Part shown: one piece after another, positions 25,979-34,827 of the stretch | Layout: each line of letters opens with the position of its first letter | How positions within the stretch are numbered: position 1 is the stretch's first letter | Origin: Okeania sp. SIO2B3 | Lineage (GTDB): Bacteria; Cyanobacteriota; Cyanobacteriia; Cyanobacteriales; Microcoleaceae | Length of the DNA stretch: 49,861 bases | Direction: 5' to 3' | Assembly (NCBI RefSeq): GCF_010672525.1 | Contig: NZ_JAAHGH010000048.1 | Location: forward strand, 1-49,861 | Notes under the pieces: model-generated | Seen by the model: the letters and a program-made list of their open reading frames with translations, nothing else | What the model was told of the DNA's origin: nothing | Database searches by the model: none | Made by a program: the position numbers and the translations under genes

Positions 25979-26770
25979 ATGGACAAAGCAATTTTAGTTT
26001 TTGATATTGATGGTGTAATTCGGAATGTGGGAGGGTCTTATCGACAGGCGATCGTGGATACGGTAGAGCATTTTACATCCGGCGCTTTTTGCCCCACTTT
26101 GACAGATATTGACCAACTCAAATCCGAGGGTGTTTGGAATAATGACTGGGAGGCTTCGCAAGAGTTAATTTATCGGTATTTTGAAGGCCAAGGTCAAAAA
26201 AGGGAGGATGTTGGTTTAGATTATCAAAAGTTAGTGGCTTTTTTTCAGTCTCGTTATCGGGGTCCCAATGAAGATAATTGGACTGGTTATATTTGTGCGG
26301 AACCGTTGTTGGTAAGTTCTGGTTATTTTCAGAGACTGACCGCAGCAGGATTTTCTTGGGGATTTTTTAGTGGGGCAATGCGGGCTGAAGTTGCTTATGT
26401 TTTGGAGGGTAAGTTAGGGTTGAGTTCCCCTGTAGTTGTGGCAATGGAGGATGCACCGGGAAAACCTGACCCCACGGGGTTGTTTGCGGTATTGGAGACA
26501 TTGGAAAAACAGCATGGTTTAGCTGAAAATCTACCTGTGATTTATGCTGGCGATACAGTGGGAGATATGTATACAGTGGAGAATGCTCGTCTAGCAATGC
26601 CGTCGAGAAATTGGACAGGGGTGGGTGTGTTGCCTCCCCATGTACAGGAAAGTCAGATAAGGCGAGAGACTTATAGTAGAAAACTTTTGGAGGCAGGAGC
26701 AAAGGTGGTTTTGAGTAATATTGAAGAATTGTCTGAAGAAGCGATCGCTCGCGCTTTGAGTGGAGGTTAA
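25979..26770 (+). CDS. HAD-superfamily hydrolase, TIGR01548-like
   Basis: A 263-residue HAD hydrolase. Motif I FDIDGVIRN places the nucleophile Asp at residue 9 and the acid/base Asp at 11. The cap includes GVWNNDWEASQELI. Motif III lies in EDAPGKPDP and motif IV is YAGDTVGDM. The pattern resembles the cyanobacterial TIGR01548 group of unknown substrate. The start is taken at the ATG at 25979; a GTG directly before it adds one residue. It is divergent from PSRP-3 with a 74-bp spacer, so the two promoters share that interval. Confidence 0.9.
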   Translation: MDKAILVFDIDGVIRNVGGSYRQAIVDTVEHFTSGAFCPTLTDIDQLKSEGVWNNDWEASQELIYRYFEGQGQKREDVGLDYQKLVAFFQSRYRGPNEDNWTGYICAEPLLVSSGYFQRLTAAGFSWGFFSGAMRAEVAYVLEGKLGLSSPVVVAMEDAPGKPDPTGLFAVLETLEKQHGLAENLPVIYAGDTVGDMYTVENARLAMPSRNWTGVGVLPPHVQESQIRRETYSRKLLEAGAKVVLSNIEELSEEAIARALSGG

Positions 26771-27076
26771 TTTAACGAAGTCAGAAGTCAGAAGTCAGAA
26801 GTCAGAAGTTAACCCACCCCTAACCCCTCCCAGGAGGGGAAGTAGGGTATTTAAGCAAGTCTCCAAAAATATTGCGCCTTAAAAGGCGGGGTCGCGCGAC
26901 CCATATTATTTTGATAATTTCAGCTTATAGCGGTTTTCACTCATATTGACTACAAAACTTATGCCCTCAGCATAAGTGCCTTTAAACCAAAATTTTTGTA
27001 TTCTATGAAATATGAAAACTGCTATAAATACAGATATTGAATCAGTTAACTGATACAGTATATTTCATAATATAAA
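26771..27076. repeat. Family E repeat (26771-26921) and spacer
   Basis: It begins TTTAACGAAGTCAGAAGTCA and ends AAAAGGCGGGGTCGCGCGAC then CCATATTATTTTGA. A copy runs off the right edge of the window (49676-49861), and a third, inverted and interrupted, lies at 39746-39963. It starts 2 bp after the HAD gene stop. A weak imperfect palindrome (TATAGCGGTTTTCA ... GAAAACTGCTATA) at 26926-27026 follows. Confidence 0.7.
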
Positions 27077-28243
27077 TTAAGCTAACAAATCGTCGATAAA
27101 TAAGTCAATTTTTATTTTAGAAAGATGTTGCATTACAACAATATGAGCTAAAGAACCCTGAGTAGCTAATTGCCACTTCTGACAAATCTTGATTGATGGC
27201 TTATCAAATACAACCGTAGTTGAAAAATCATTTAAAAAAGGTTTGTATCCAATCTCTTCTAGACGTTTATACAAATACCGAGCATTTTCTAAACAAGTCG
27301 AAACTTCTCCAGCAAACTGTTGACCTCTGGTCATAATAGCATACCAAAGAAATAAGCAAGCAAGTCCACTACGAGAACCTGTAATAGTTGTATCATTACA
27401 GCCAATATATTCAATTTGATGTTTAATTTGGTCAGTATAAATTTTACGAGTTAAAACAATTCCATAAGGAATAGGAGAACCAAAAAATTTATGACCACTA
27501 ACAGCAATACTACCAATGGGATAATCCTGAAAACTAATTTTTGGTGCTGTTTCTATGAAAGGCAATAACATTCCTCCTAATGCACCATCGCAATGAATAT
27601 AAAAAGGAATTTTTAGCTTTTCTAAAATATCAACTGTTGGCTCTATTCGATCCACTGCTCCTTTCATGGTAGTGCCTAAATTAAGATTAAGAATAACGCT
27701 ATGATTTGTTCGTTTTGATATTTCTTGTTTGAGATGTTCGTAATCTATTTCCCCATTAGGTTGAGAGTTAATAACTACATGAGGTATTTTCAACATACAG
27801 GCAGCTTTGGCAATGGAATAATGAGTATCTTTAGAAGAGTAGAGAATAGCATCCGGGAGTAACTCTCGACCTAAAAATATACCATAGATATTTCCTTCCG
27901 TACCACAACTGGTAACGTATCCCCACTCTGCTTCTAAATGATAAAGTTCAGCTAACCAAGAAATACATTGTTGCTCAATATCTTTGTTTTGAATATACCA
28001 GTATCCAGACTCCCACGGATCGCCTAAATTATTGATTAGATATTGAAAGAAAGGTATCAGAGGGGTGTAATCAAAATTAAGATTGAGTGGATAGCCAATG
28101 AAAAATTCTGTAGACTCAGCAATACGCTTTTCTAAAGCCTTCAAAAATTCTTGGTGTTCTGGGAGAGGAGGTGAAAATCTTGTCGCCTGACTGTTGTTAT
28201 TGATAGGATTTAATTTTTCCCTGATATTACTTAAATTTTTCAT
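27077..28243 (-). CDS. hdc: PLP-dependent histidine decarboxylase
   Basis: A 388-residue group II PLP decarboxylase that closely follows bacterial histidine decarboxylase (about 378 residues) along its whole length: FFIGYPLNLNFDY, WGYVTSCGTEGNIYG, LYSSKDTHYSIAKAA, SQPNGEIDYEHL, the cofactor Asp in HCDGALGGM (Asp219), the Schiff-base Lys in SGHKFFGSPIPYG (Lys252), and TITGSRSG. It would convert histidine to histamine with release of CO2. No amine transporter or biosynthetic cluster is adjacent, so the product's use (acid tolerance, signalling, or a natural-product building block) is unknown. The N-terminal ~25 residues are extra compared with the family. Confidence 0.88.
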   Translation of the reverse strand: MKNLSNIREKLNPINNNSQATRFSPPLPEHQEFLKALEKRIAESTEFFIGYPLNLNFDYTPLIPFFQYLINNLGDPWESGYWYIQNKDIEQQCISWLAELYHLEAEWGYVTSCGTEGNIYGIFLGRELLPDAILYSSKDTHYSIAKAACMLKIPHVVINSQPNGEIDYEHLKQEISKRTNHSVILNLNLGTTMKGAVDRIEPTVDILEKLKIPFYIHCDGALGGMLLPFIETAPKISFQDYPIGSIAVSGHKFFGSPIPYGIVLTRKIYTDQIKHQIEYIGCNDTTITGSRSGLACLFLWYAIMTRGQQFAGEVSTCLENARYLYKRLEEIGYKPFLNDFSTTVVFDKPSIKICQKWQLATQGSLAHIVVMQHLSKIKIDLFIDDLLA

Positions 28244-28785
28244 AGCGCTTAAATACTGATTTTGAATTGCTTGTTGTTGAGCAGTTAAATCTTGACTTTT
28301 AGTTTTGGCAGAGCTTTGTTATTTTCATTCAGTTTGGATTGTGGCTTATGTAAATAGTTGCCTAAACCAAAAGCCTGCGATGACTACTATATGAATTTAT
28401 ATGAAATCATAATTACCTATATTTGTCAAGACAAAAAATTATGATGACTACGCAAATAAAGTTTTAACAGTAGTTGTACATCAAAACCAGAGAAAAACTT
28501 AAGATTTGGAGATGGATCGAAAACTTGAAAAAATGGAGTTACACAACTAAGGAGGAAATACCTGTGGGGCAAGTACCCTATGGATTTTCTTACACTCAGG
28601 GATTGCGATCGCATGGGTATACCCCTCAAAGACTATCATCCTAATAGGGAGTGTGCGGACCCACCCCTCGCCCCTCCCCCTCCCAGGAGGGGAATGTGGG
28701 GAGCCACCCCTCCTGAGAGCAGTAGGGGAATGTGGGGAGATAGTGAATCTGGAGGCAAATTTCCACCTTTTTTGCTGCAAACAGC
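28244..28785. other. Intergenic, repeats only
   Basis: 28244-28430 would be the upstream region of hdc. 28660-28740 holds direct repeats of GAGGGGAATGTGGGGA type with CCACCCCTC. No credible gene. Confidence 0.5.
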
Positions 28786-29638
28786 TTACTGTAAACCACC
28801 GGAAACAAAACCAGCCCAATAATAAGGGTTAATAAAGGGATACTCTTCGTCACATAACAACGCCAGGTTAAATTTCATTTGCCCAACCCGTTTTTTATTC
28901 TCCTCTGTCTCAATATTCTGCAAATGCGCCTCTAGTTGCTGCCGATACATATCATTAAGTTGTTTTCCTGTCAAGTTGCGCCAATCAGTTTGAGCTTTGT
29001 GTAATGCCTGCGGGCGGGTGTATTCGGGGTTTTGCCGATGTTGATAATAAAACAAACAAAATAGTGCTGTCGCGAAATCATCCACTGCCCATTCTGTTAA
29101 AGTAGACAATACCTAGATTATTTTGAGTCGTTGCCCAGTCTGTCGGTAAATCTTTTTTGGTGATAACTTCCAAAGCCAGATGATATGCAGCGATAGAATT
29201 TTCCAGATTCTCTGCCCGGTCGCCTCTAATTCTATTATTGTAGACAATGCCCAGATTGTTTTGAGTTTTTTCCCAGTCTGTCGGTAAATCTTTTTTGGTA
29301 TGAACTTCCAAAGCCAAATGATATGTAGCAATAGCATTTTCCAGATTTTCTGCCCGGTCGCCTCTAATTCTATTATTGTAGACAATGCCCAGATTGTTTT
29401 GAGTTTTTGCCCAATTTTTCCGGTTACTCTCACGGGTAAAGACTTTTAGCACTATTTCATAACCTGCAATTACGATTTCCATGTTATTTGCTTTGTTGCC
29501 GAGTGGAAAGTCCTTAAGGCAGGTGCTGAAATTACCAATAGCGTTGGCGATGAACATACTGACAATGGATTTTGCTGCGTTTGTTTCTACTTCTGAGAAG
29601 TTAGCTGTTGCCTAGGTTTGTAGGATGTGAACAAATTT
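28786..29638 (-). pseudogene. Decayed TPR-CHAT protease gene
   Basis: Reading downstream from 29638: KFVHILQT, then TAG (29612-29614) where the relative at 7683-8864 has Trp, then ATANFSEVETNAAKS and about three 50-residue TPR units (TQNNLGIVYNNRIRGDRAEN). At about 29095 the frame shifts and jumps to the C-terminal end of a CHAT domain (WAVDDFATALFCLFYY, ending PFINPYYWAGF). The CHAT core with its catalytic His and Cys is deleted. The 5' end is cut by the 194-bp tandem repeat. It is a clear pseudogene of a TPR-CHAT protein. Confidence 0.85.
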
Positions 29639-30121
29639 TCTGAGGTAGGGCGATCGCCCTTCTAAATATCAAAGTATGATTTTGGTTGATGTTGGGTTGC
29701 GCTCGGACGCTTCACCAAACCTACTGACTACTGTGAAAAAATAAGTTGCTCCTGATATTTTTGCCCGACGATATTCCATAAAGTTTTGTAGGTTGGGTTG
29801 AGCGCAGAGAAACCCAAGATGATGTCAGTTTTTCTGAGGTAGGGCGATCGCCATTCTAAATATCAAAGTATGATTTTGGTTGATGTTGGGTTGCGCTCGG
29901 ACGCTTCACCAAACCTACTGACTACTGTGAAAAAATAAGTTGCTCCTGGTGTTTTTACCCGACGATATTCCATAAAGTTTTGTAGGTTGGGTTGAGCGCA
30001 GAGAAACCCAAGATGATGTCAGTTTTTCTGAGGTAGGGCGATCGCCCTTCTAAATATCAAAGTATGATCTTGGTTGATGCTTGGTTGCGCTCGGACGCTT
30101 AACCCAACCTACTGACTACTA
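29636..30121. repeat. 194-bp tandem repeat, about 2.5 copies
   Basis: The landmark TGAGGTAGGGCGATCGCC begins at 29641, 29835 and 30029, exactly 194 bp apart. Each unit contains a HIP1 octamer, GATGTTGGGTTGCGCTCGGA, and GTAGGTTGGGTTGAGCGCAG. The copies are almost identical, so the expansion is recent. The array joins the broken TPR-CHAT gene to the M16 peptidase gene and encodes nothing evident. Confidence 0.9.
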
Positions 30122-30127
30122 CTTCAA

Positions 30128-31615
30128 TTAACTAGGTTCTGGAATTGTGATATCTATTGAAGTAATTTTAAGATCGTTTCCGAGACTACTCAGAGGTGGT
30201 TGAATTGCTTCTTTGTTGCCCACAACTAAAGTTACAATTTTATCTGGTTGCAAATATTTTTGAGCTACTCTTTGCACATCCTCAACAGTAATATTTTCTA
30301 TTTCCTGACGATAACGGAAAATGAAATCTTGGGGATAATCATAATATTCATATCTCATCAAACGGGATAAAGTTTGAGCTGGATCTTGAAAGTTGAAAAT
30401 AAATGAATTGAGAGTTGAATCTTTGGCATGGGTGAGTTCCTCTTTTGTAATAGGTTGAGTACGAATACGTTCAATTTCTTCATTCACAGATGTGATAAAT
30501 GGCACAGTCGCATCCGAACGAGTTTCACCTCCAGCGATGAATACTCCTGGATAATCATAGTTAGGACTCCAATAAGCAGAAACTGAATAAGCTAAACCTT
30601 GACGCGATCGAATATTATTAAACAAGCGTCCCCCCAAACCATTAAGTACCGCATTCATCACGCTCAAAGCTGTATAATCAGGATTATCTAATTTTCCGCC
30701 TAAGTGACCCATTTGTACATAACTTTGAGTTAGCTGAGGTTGGTCAATAAAAAACAGATCACCGACTTGAGCTTGACTAACATTTGGTAGAGGAGGTTTT
30801 ACTGCTTTAATGCTTGGTTGCCAGTTGCCAAATTGCTCTTTGATGAGCGATCGCATCTGTTTGGTCTGAAAATCTCCTACTACTCCCAAAATCATATTCT
30901 CAGGATGGAAATATTTAGCATAGAAATCAATTAAATCTTCCTGGGAAATGTTGTTGAGGGTTTCATATTCAACAGTTCGAGCATAAGGACTTTCTGTCCC
31001 ATAAATCAATTTTTGGAACTCACGACCAACAATAGATTCAGGATCGTCATTCCGACGAGCAATTGCACCTTGCCATTGTTGTTTGGCAAACTCTAGTTTT
31101 GCTGGAGCAAATACGGGTTCGCGAATTACTTCGGTAAATAATCCAAATACTTCTGTCAAGTCTTCAGTCAGGCAACTGAACCTGGCAATACCAGCAGTAC
31201 CACCGATGCCTGTTTCTACTACTGCTGCTTTTTGTTCGAGTATTTGATTGATTTTTTCAGGGGAATGTTGAGTTGTTCCACCTGTACGCATGACAGTCCC
31301 AGTTAAGTCTGCTAACCCTGCTTTATCTTCGGGTTCAAATCTTGAACCTGTTCGGAATATTGCTCTGCCACCTATTAGGGGTAATTCATGGTCTTCCATA
31401 AGATAGACAACGATGCCATTGTCAAGTTGAAAGCGAGTGTACTCTGGTAGTTCTAATTCTGGTAGTGGGGGAAATTCCAGTTCGGTATAATGTTTGGCTG
31501 GAGTTAGAGCTATGGCTGGTATTTGCCCTAAAATAGCTAACAGCATTACTACGGCTAAAAATGCTGTGATGAAAATTTTGGATCTAGTAATTTTTCTTTT
31601 GTATTTAGAAAGCAT
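30128..31615 (-). CDS. M16-family peptidase, inactive-subunit type
   Basis: A 495-residue M16 (pitrilysin/PqqL-like) protein. The start is set at 31615 (MLSKYKRKITRSKIFITAFL), giving a signal peptide or membrane anchor. The open frame extends upstream through a heptamer repeat, but that part would only encode YSLFPIP repeats and is not credible. The M16 fold is clear (YTRFQLDNGIVVYLMEDHEL, GVVGDF, QGLAYSVSAYW), but the zinc motif HxxEH is replaced by a segment reading ADLTGTV, so the subunit should be non-catalytic. It follows the active M16 gene on the same strand, as in known active/inactive pairs, and probably forms a heterodimer in the periplasm or at the membrane. Confidence 0.9.
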   Translation of the reverse strand: MLSKYKRKITRSKIFITAFLAVVMLLAILGQIPAIALTPAKHYTELEFPPLPELELPEYTRFQLDNGIVVYLMEDHELPLIGGRAIFRTGSRFEPEDKAGLADLTGTVMRTGGTTQHSPEKINQILEQKAAVVETGIGGTAGIARFSCLTEDLTEVFGLFTEVIREPVFAPAKLEFAKQQWQGAIARRNDDPESIVGREFQKLIYGTESPYARTVEYETLNNISQEDLIDFYAKYFHPENMILGVVGDFQTKQMRSLIKEQFGNWQPSIKAVKPPLPNVSQAQVGDLFFIDQPQLTQSYVQMGHLGGKLDNPDYTALSVMNAVLNGLGGRLFNNIRSRQGLAYSVSAYWSPNYDYPGVFIAGGETRSDATVPFITSVNEEIERIRTQPITKEELTHAKDSTLNSFIFNFQDPAQTLSRLMRYEYYDYPQDFIFRYRQEIENITVEDVQRVAQKYLQPDKIVTLVVGNKEAIQPPLSSLGNDLKITSIDITIPEPS

Positions 31616-31634
31616 TGTTTGTTTTGGTATGAAA

Positions 31635-31718
31635 GGGAATAGGGAATAGGGAATAGGGAATAGGGAATAGGGAATAGGGAATAGGGAATAGGGAATAGGG
31701 AATAGGGAATAGGGAATA
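31635..31718. repeat. Heptanucleotide tandem repeat, 12 copies of GGGAATA
   Basis: Twelve exact, contiguous copies of GGGAATA. It lies in the leader of the downstream M16 gene. Heptamer tandem repeats (STRR type) are known from filamentous cyanobacteria. Directly after it (31719-31770) is a half copy of MITE family C, with a GGGCGAATGCCATTCGCCC palindrome and TGCGTAAGTCCTG. Confidence 0.95.
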
Positions 31719-31804
31719 GGGGGCGAATGCCATTCGCCCCTACATATGGCGGTTATGCGTAAGTCCTGTATTTGTAGAGAGACTGCATACAATTTCTCTA
31801 CTCT

Positions 31805-33406
31805 TTACTGGGGAAGCAGTCTGCCAATAGTACGGTTTTCGGCAACGAAAGTTTTTTGAGCTACACGCAGAATATCTTCTGTAGTTACTGCATTAATGGC
31901 ATCTAATTCTTTAAACAGATTTTGCCACGAACCAGTTTTAACTTCGTAGCTCAAGAGAGCAGAAGCCATTCCTGTATTAGAGTCAAGAGAGCGCAATAAA
32001 CCTGCCCGTGCTTGAGTTTTCACCCTTTCTAACTCTTGCTGAGAAACTGGCTCTGTTTTCAATTTTTCAATTTCTGTCTGCAAAGCTGCTCCAACTTCAT
32101 CTACATTACTATTGGGAGCAGTCATAGCATAAAATAGCATCAGATGTGGATATTTATCTCCTGGATAACCACCTGCTCCTCTTGCTACGAGAGCTATTCG
32201 CTGTTTCTCAACTAATGACTGATAGAGGCGAGAAGTACGACCATCGCTCAAGATGCTAGTCATCATTTGATAAATTGCATTGTCGGGATGATTGGTTGCA
32301 GGTCGGTGATAACCTTCTATATACCAAGGTTGAGATTGCAACTTCATCGTTACTTCCCCTAATTCAGTTTGGGGAGGTTCGACAATATTAATTTGTGGTG
32401 GTTTTTCTTTAGTTTCGTAGCGACCGAAATAAATTTTTGCTAATTTTTTCACCTCTTTGGGTTCGACATCTCCAACTATTGCTACTGTTAAGTTACTGGG
32501 AACATAATGAGTATCAAAAAAGTCGCGCACATTTTCTCTGGTTAAATTTTCGATATCTTCTTGATAACCAATAACAGGGCGACGGTAAGGATGAACTTGG
32601 AAAGCTTTACTTAAAAATTTTTCCAACAATTGGGCAACGGGTGAATTTTCTGTGCGCGATCGCCTTTCTTCTAGAATTACCTGTTTTTCTTTATAAAATT
32701 CTCTAAATACTGGTTCCAAAAATCTTTCTGACTCTAAGGACATCCATAATTCTAGTTTATTGGCAGGTAAACTGTAGAAGTATTGGGTGTAGTCTGCTGA
32801 GGTACCAGCATTCATTCCTACTCCTCCTGCTTGTTGGACTATTTTGGAGAATTCATTTTGATTTACATATTGAGATGCTTGCTTTTGAGCTGCTTCAAAT
32901 TCTGCTAAAAGTTGGGTGAGTTGTTCGGTTTTTTGATTAGCACTAGCTGTTTGAATTTCTGCAAATATCTTATCTAGTTTTTCTAGAGCTTGTTTTTCGG
33001 CTTGATAATCTTTTGTACCGATTTTTTTTGTACCTTTAAAAGCTAAATGTTCTAGGTAATGGGCCACACCTGTTTGACCGTCTGGTTCGTTTGCCCCACC
33101 AACATCAGCATAAATAGAAAAAGATATAACTGGGGCATTATGTCTTTCCAATACGATGAATTTCATGCCATTGTCGAGGCGAAATTCTGTGACTTTTTTG
33201 ATTACTCGGTCTAGGTAAGGCTTAATTGATATTTTTTGGTCCGGAGTAGATTCCCGTGCTAAGGCCATATTTGCGGGAAGCCCAAACCAAAACAAACTTA
33301 TGGTAATTAAGCAAAGACATAATTTGAGCGATCGCTTTTTTAGTTGGGCCAATTCAAAGCTGGCAGTAATTATTTTTTTACACCAAGTTGGTAAGAAAGT
33401 TTGCAT
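31805..33406 (-). CDS. M16-family zinc peptidase, active subunit
   Basis: A 533-residue M16 metallopeptidase. A hydrophobic segment (LCLCLITISLFWFGLPANMALA) at about 29-50 is a signal peptide or anchor. The inverted zinc motif HYLEH is at 116-120 (GVAHYLEHLAFKGT), and the downstream Glu ligand probably lies in ELWMSLESERFLEP. A Gln/Lys-rich helical insert (about 130-185) separates the motif from the rest of the domain. The C-terminal M16 domain is also present (LARGAGGYPGDKYPHL). It is followed after 189 bp by an inactive M16 gene on the same strand; together they look like a two-subunit envelope protease. Substrates are unknown. Confidence 0.93.
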   Translation of the reverse strand: MQTFLPTWCKKIITASFELAQLKKRSLKLCLCLITISLFWFGLPANMALARESTPDQKISIKPYLDRVIKKVTEFRLDNGMKFIVLERHNAPVISFSIYADVGGANEPDGQTGVAHYLEHLAFKGTKKIGTKDYQAEKQALEKLDKIFAEIQTASANQKTEQLTQLLAEFEAAQKQASQYVNQNEFSKIVQQAGGVGMNAGTSADYTQYFYSLPANKLELWMSLESERFLEPVFREFYKEKQVILEERRSRTENSPVAQLLEKFLSKAFQVHPYRRPVIGYQEDIENLTRENVRDFFDTHYVPSNLTVAIVGDVEPKEVKKLAKIYFGRYETKEKPPQINIVEPPQTELGEVTMKLQSQPWYIEGYHRPATNHPDNAIYQMMTSILSDGRTSRLYQSLVEKQRIALVARGAGGYPGDKYPHLMLFYAMTAPNSNVDEVGAALQTEIEKLKTEPVSQQELERVKTQARAGLLRSLDSNTGMASALLSYEVKTGSWQNLFKELDAINAVTTEDILRVAQKTFVAENRTIGRLLPQ

Positions 33407-33757
33407 AAATATTTGGAAATAAAAATTTAATCCTTATTAAATAGTAGCAAAGACAAGGATATCAGCTACTCAATCCAGCATTTTCTGAAAAAAGACCTTA
33501 ATCTATAGAAGTACAAGAATGGTTAAGACATTTTTCAATCCTGTTTCCTGACAGATTCCGCAGGAAAAAACCCGCTATTCCCTATTTCCTAGGGCGTAGC
33601 ACTATAGATTTACATCTCAAATAAAAACTACTATACCTCTTAAACCTATTCTTTGTTCCCAACAACTAAATATACATAAAATCTTTGTTAATTAATGCTT
33701 AAATTGCCAAATCATTAAGCTACAACTGGTTAAAATAACATAAAAGTTTTAACTATT
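33407..33757. other. Divergent intergenic region between M16 and TetR genes
   Basis: 351 bp with no gene. It should hold the promoters of both divergent genes. A TetR regulator often controls its divergent neighbour, but I could not find a convincing operator palindrome here. Confidence 0.5.
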
Positions 33758-34387
33758 ATGAAAGTTTTAACTCAGTTGCCAACTTCGGAAATACAGACAC
33801 GAACTAAGATATTACAAGCAGCTCAAAAATTGTTTGCTAAATCTGGATATGATGGTACTACGATTCGAGATTTGGCGAAAAAGGCAGGAGTTGCAGAGGG
33901 TACTTTGTTTCGTCATTTTACTAATAAAAAAGCGATTTTGATTGAGTTAGCTACGCAGGGTTGGGTGGAAATTCTCACAGATTTATTAACAGAATTGAGT
34001 GAGATGTCTAGTTACAAAGCTGTAGCACAAGTGATGCGTCGCCGGATGTTAAATATGAGTCGCAATGCAGATATGATGAAAGTCTGTTTTTTGGAAGCAC
34101 AGTTTCATCCAGAATTGAGAGATAAAATTCAATCGGAAGTTATTGAAAAAATGACGGACGTGGCGGAGGCTTTTTTTGCAACAGCAATGGAGCGGGGTGT
34201 ATATCGTCAGATGAATCCGAAACTTGTGGCACGGGTATTTTTAGGAATGTTTGCGATCGCAGGTTTTAGCCAAAAAACATTATTAGAACCTGATGCTTCT
34301 CCCCAAGCAATGCAGGAAATGGCAGAGGGGTTAGCTGATATTTTCCTGAATGGTGTTTTGGTCTCTGAAAAAGGTGGTTATAGCTGA
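33758..34387 (+). CDS. TetR/AcrR-family transcriptional regulator
   Basis: A 209-residue regulator. Residues 17-63 form the TetR DNA-binding domain (TKILQAAQKLFAKSGYDGTT, IRDLAKKAGVAEGTLFRHFT, NKKAIL). The rest is the helical ligand-binding and dimer domain. Effector is unknown. It is divergent from the M16 peptidase pair and may control it; this is inferred from position only. Nine bases after its stop is a 28-bp perfect palindrome that could act as a transcript end. Confidence 0.92.
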   Translation: MKVLTQLPTSEIQTRTKILQAAQKLFAKSGYDGTTIRDLAKKAGVAEGTLFRHFTNKKAILIELATQGWVEILTDLLTELSEMSSYKAVAQVMRRRMLNMSRNADMMKVCFLEAQFHPELRDKIQSEVIEKMTDVAEAFFATAMERGVYRQMNPKLVARVFLGMFAIAGFSQKTLLEPDASPQAMQEMAEGLADIFLNGVLVSEKGGYS

Positions 34388-34395
34388 AGTCAGAA

Positions 34396-34423
34396 GTAGG
34401 GGCGAATGGCCATTCGCCCCTAC
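34396..34423. repeat. 28-bp perfect palindrome after the TetR gene
   Basis: GTAGGGGCGAATGG followed directly by its exact complement CCATTCGCCCCTAC. Near-identical palindromes lie inside the family C elements at about 31719-31745 and 36577-36602. No T-run follows, so terminator function is uncertain. Confidence 0.75.
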
Positions 34424-34512
34424 ATTCGTAACACGAACTAAATTTGAGAAGTGGGGTTGCACATTAAAGAATGATAGTAGATTTTCAACTGTACATATAT
34501 TATTGAGGAAAG

Positions 34513-34633
34513 GGCATTGCATAATTGCGGGATGATTTTGTCAGAGAGGATCAACCATAATCCCCGTGCCTCCATGTCCCCGCGTCCCCGCGTCCCCGTG
34601 GAGCGCCGAAATCATTCCTGATTGTGCAACGCC
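34513..34633. mobile_element. MITE family A, copy 3
   Basis: The ends are GGCATTGCATAATTGCGGGA on the left and, complemented, GGCGTTGCACAATCAGGAAT on the right. The interior is nearly the same as copy 2 (TGATTTTGTCAGAGAG, GTGGAGCGCCGAAATCATTC). Unlike copies 1 and 2, no flanking direct repeat is visible, so its flanks have changed since insertion. Confidence 0.75.
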
Positions 34634-34827
34634 GCAGATTTAGTATTAGTGGGGGGCGGTAGTTATGGCCATCTTGAGAATAGCTAAGTAGCGAGGTGGG
34701 AAAACTTACAACTACGTCATTGCGACTGGAATGGAGTGGAAGGAAGCAATCTCAAGGTTGTGAGGTGCATCAACATTTCGTTATATAGTAAGGTTAATGG
34801 GTAGTAGTCCTAATGGTTAAACTGATA

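Larger units (their letters stand above)
34388..34827. other. Intergenic with palindrome and family A MITE
   Basis: It contains the palindrome at 34396-34423 and the family A element at 34513-34633. The remainder, 34640-34827, shows nothing recognisable. Confidence 0.6.

Noticed and set aside
29636-30121. CRISPR-like direct repeats
   Set aside because: The repeat unit is 194 bp and contiguous with no short repeat/spacer alternation and no cas genes nearby.
31616-31792. N-terminal extension of the inactive M16 peptidase to 31792
   Set aside because: The added residues are YSLFPIP repeats from the GGGAATA array followed by MITE sequence; the ATG at 31615 directly precedes a normal signal sequence.
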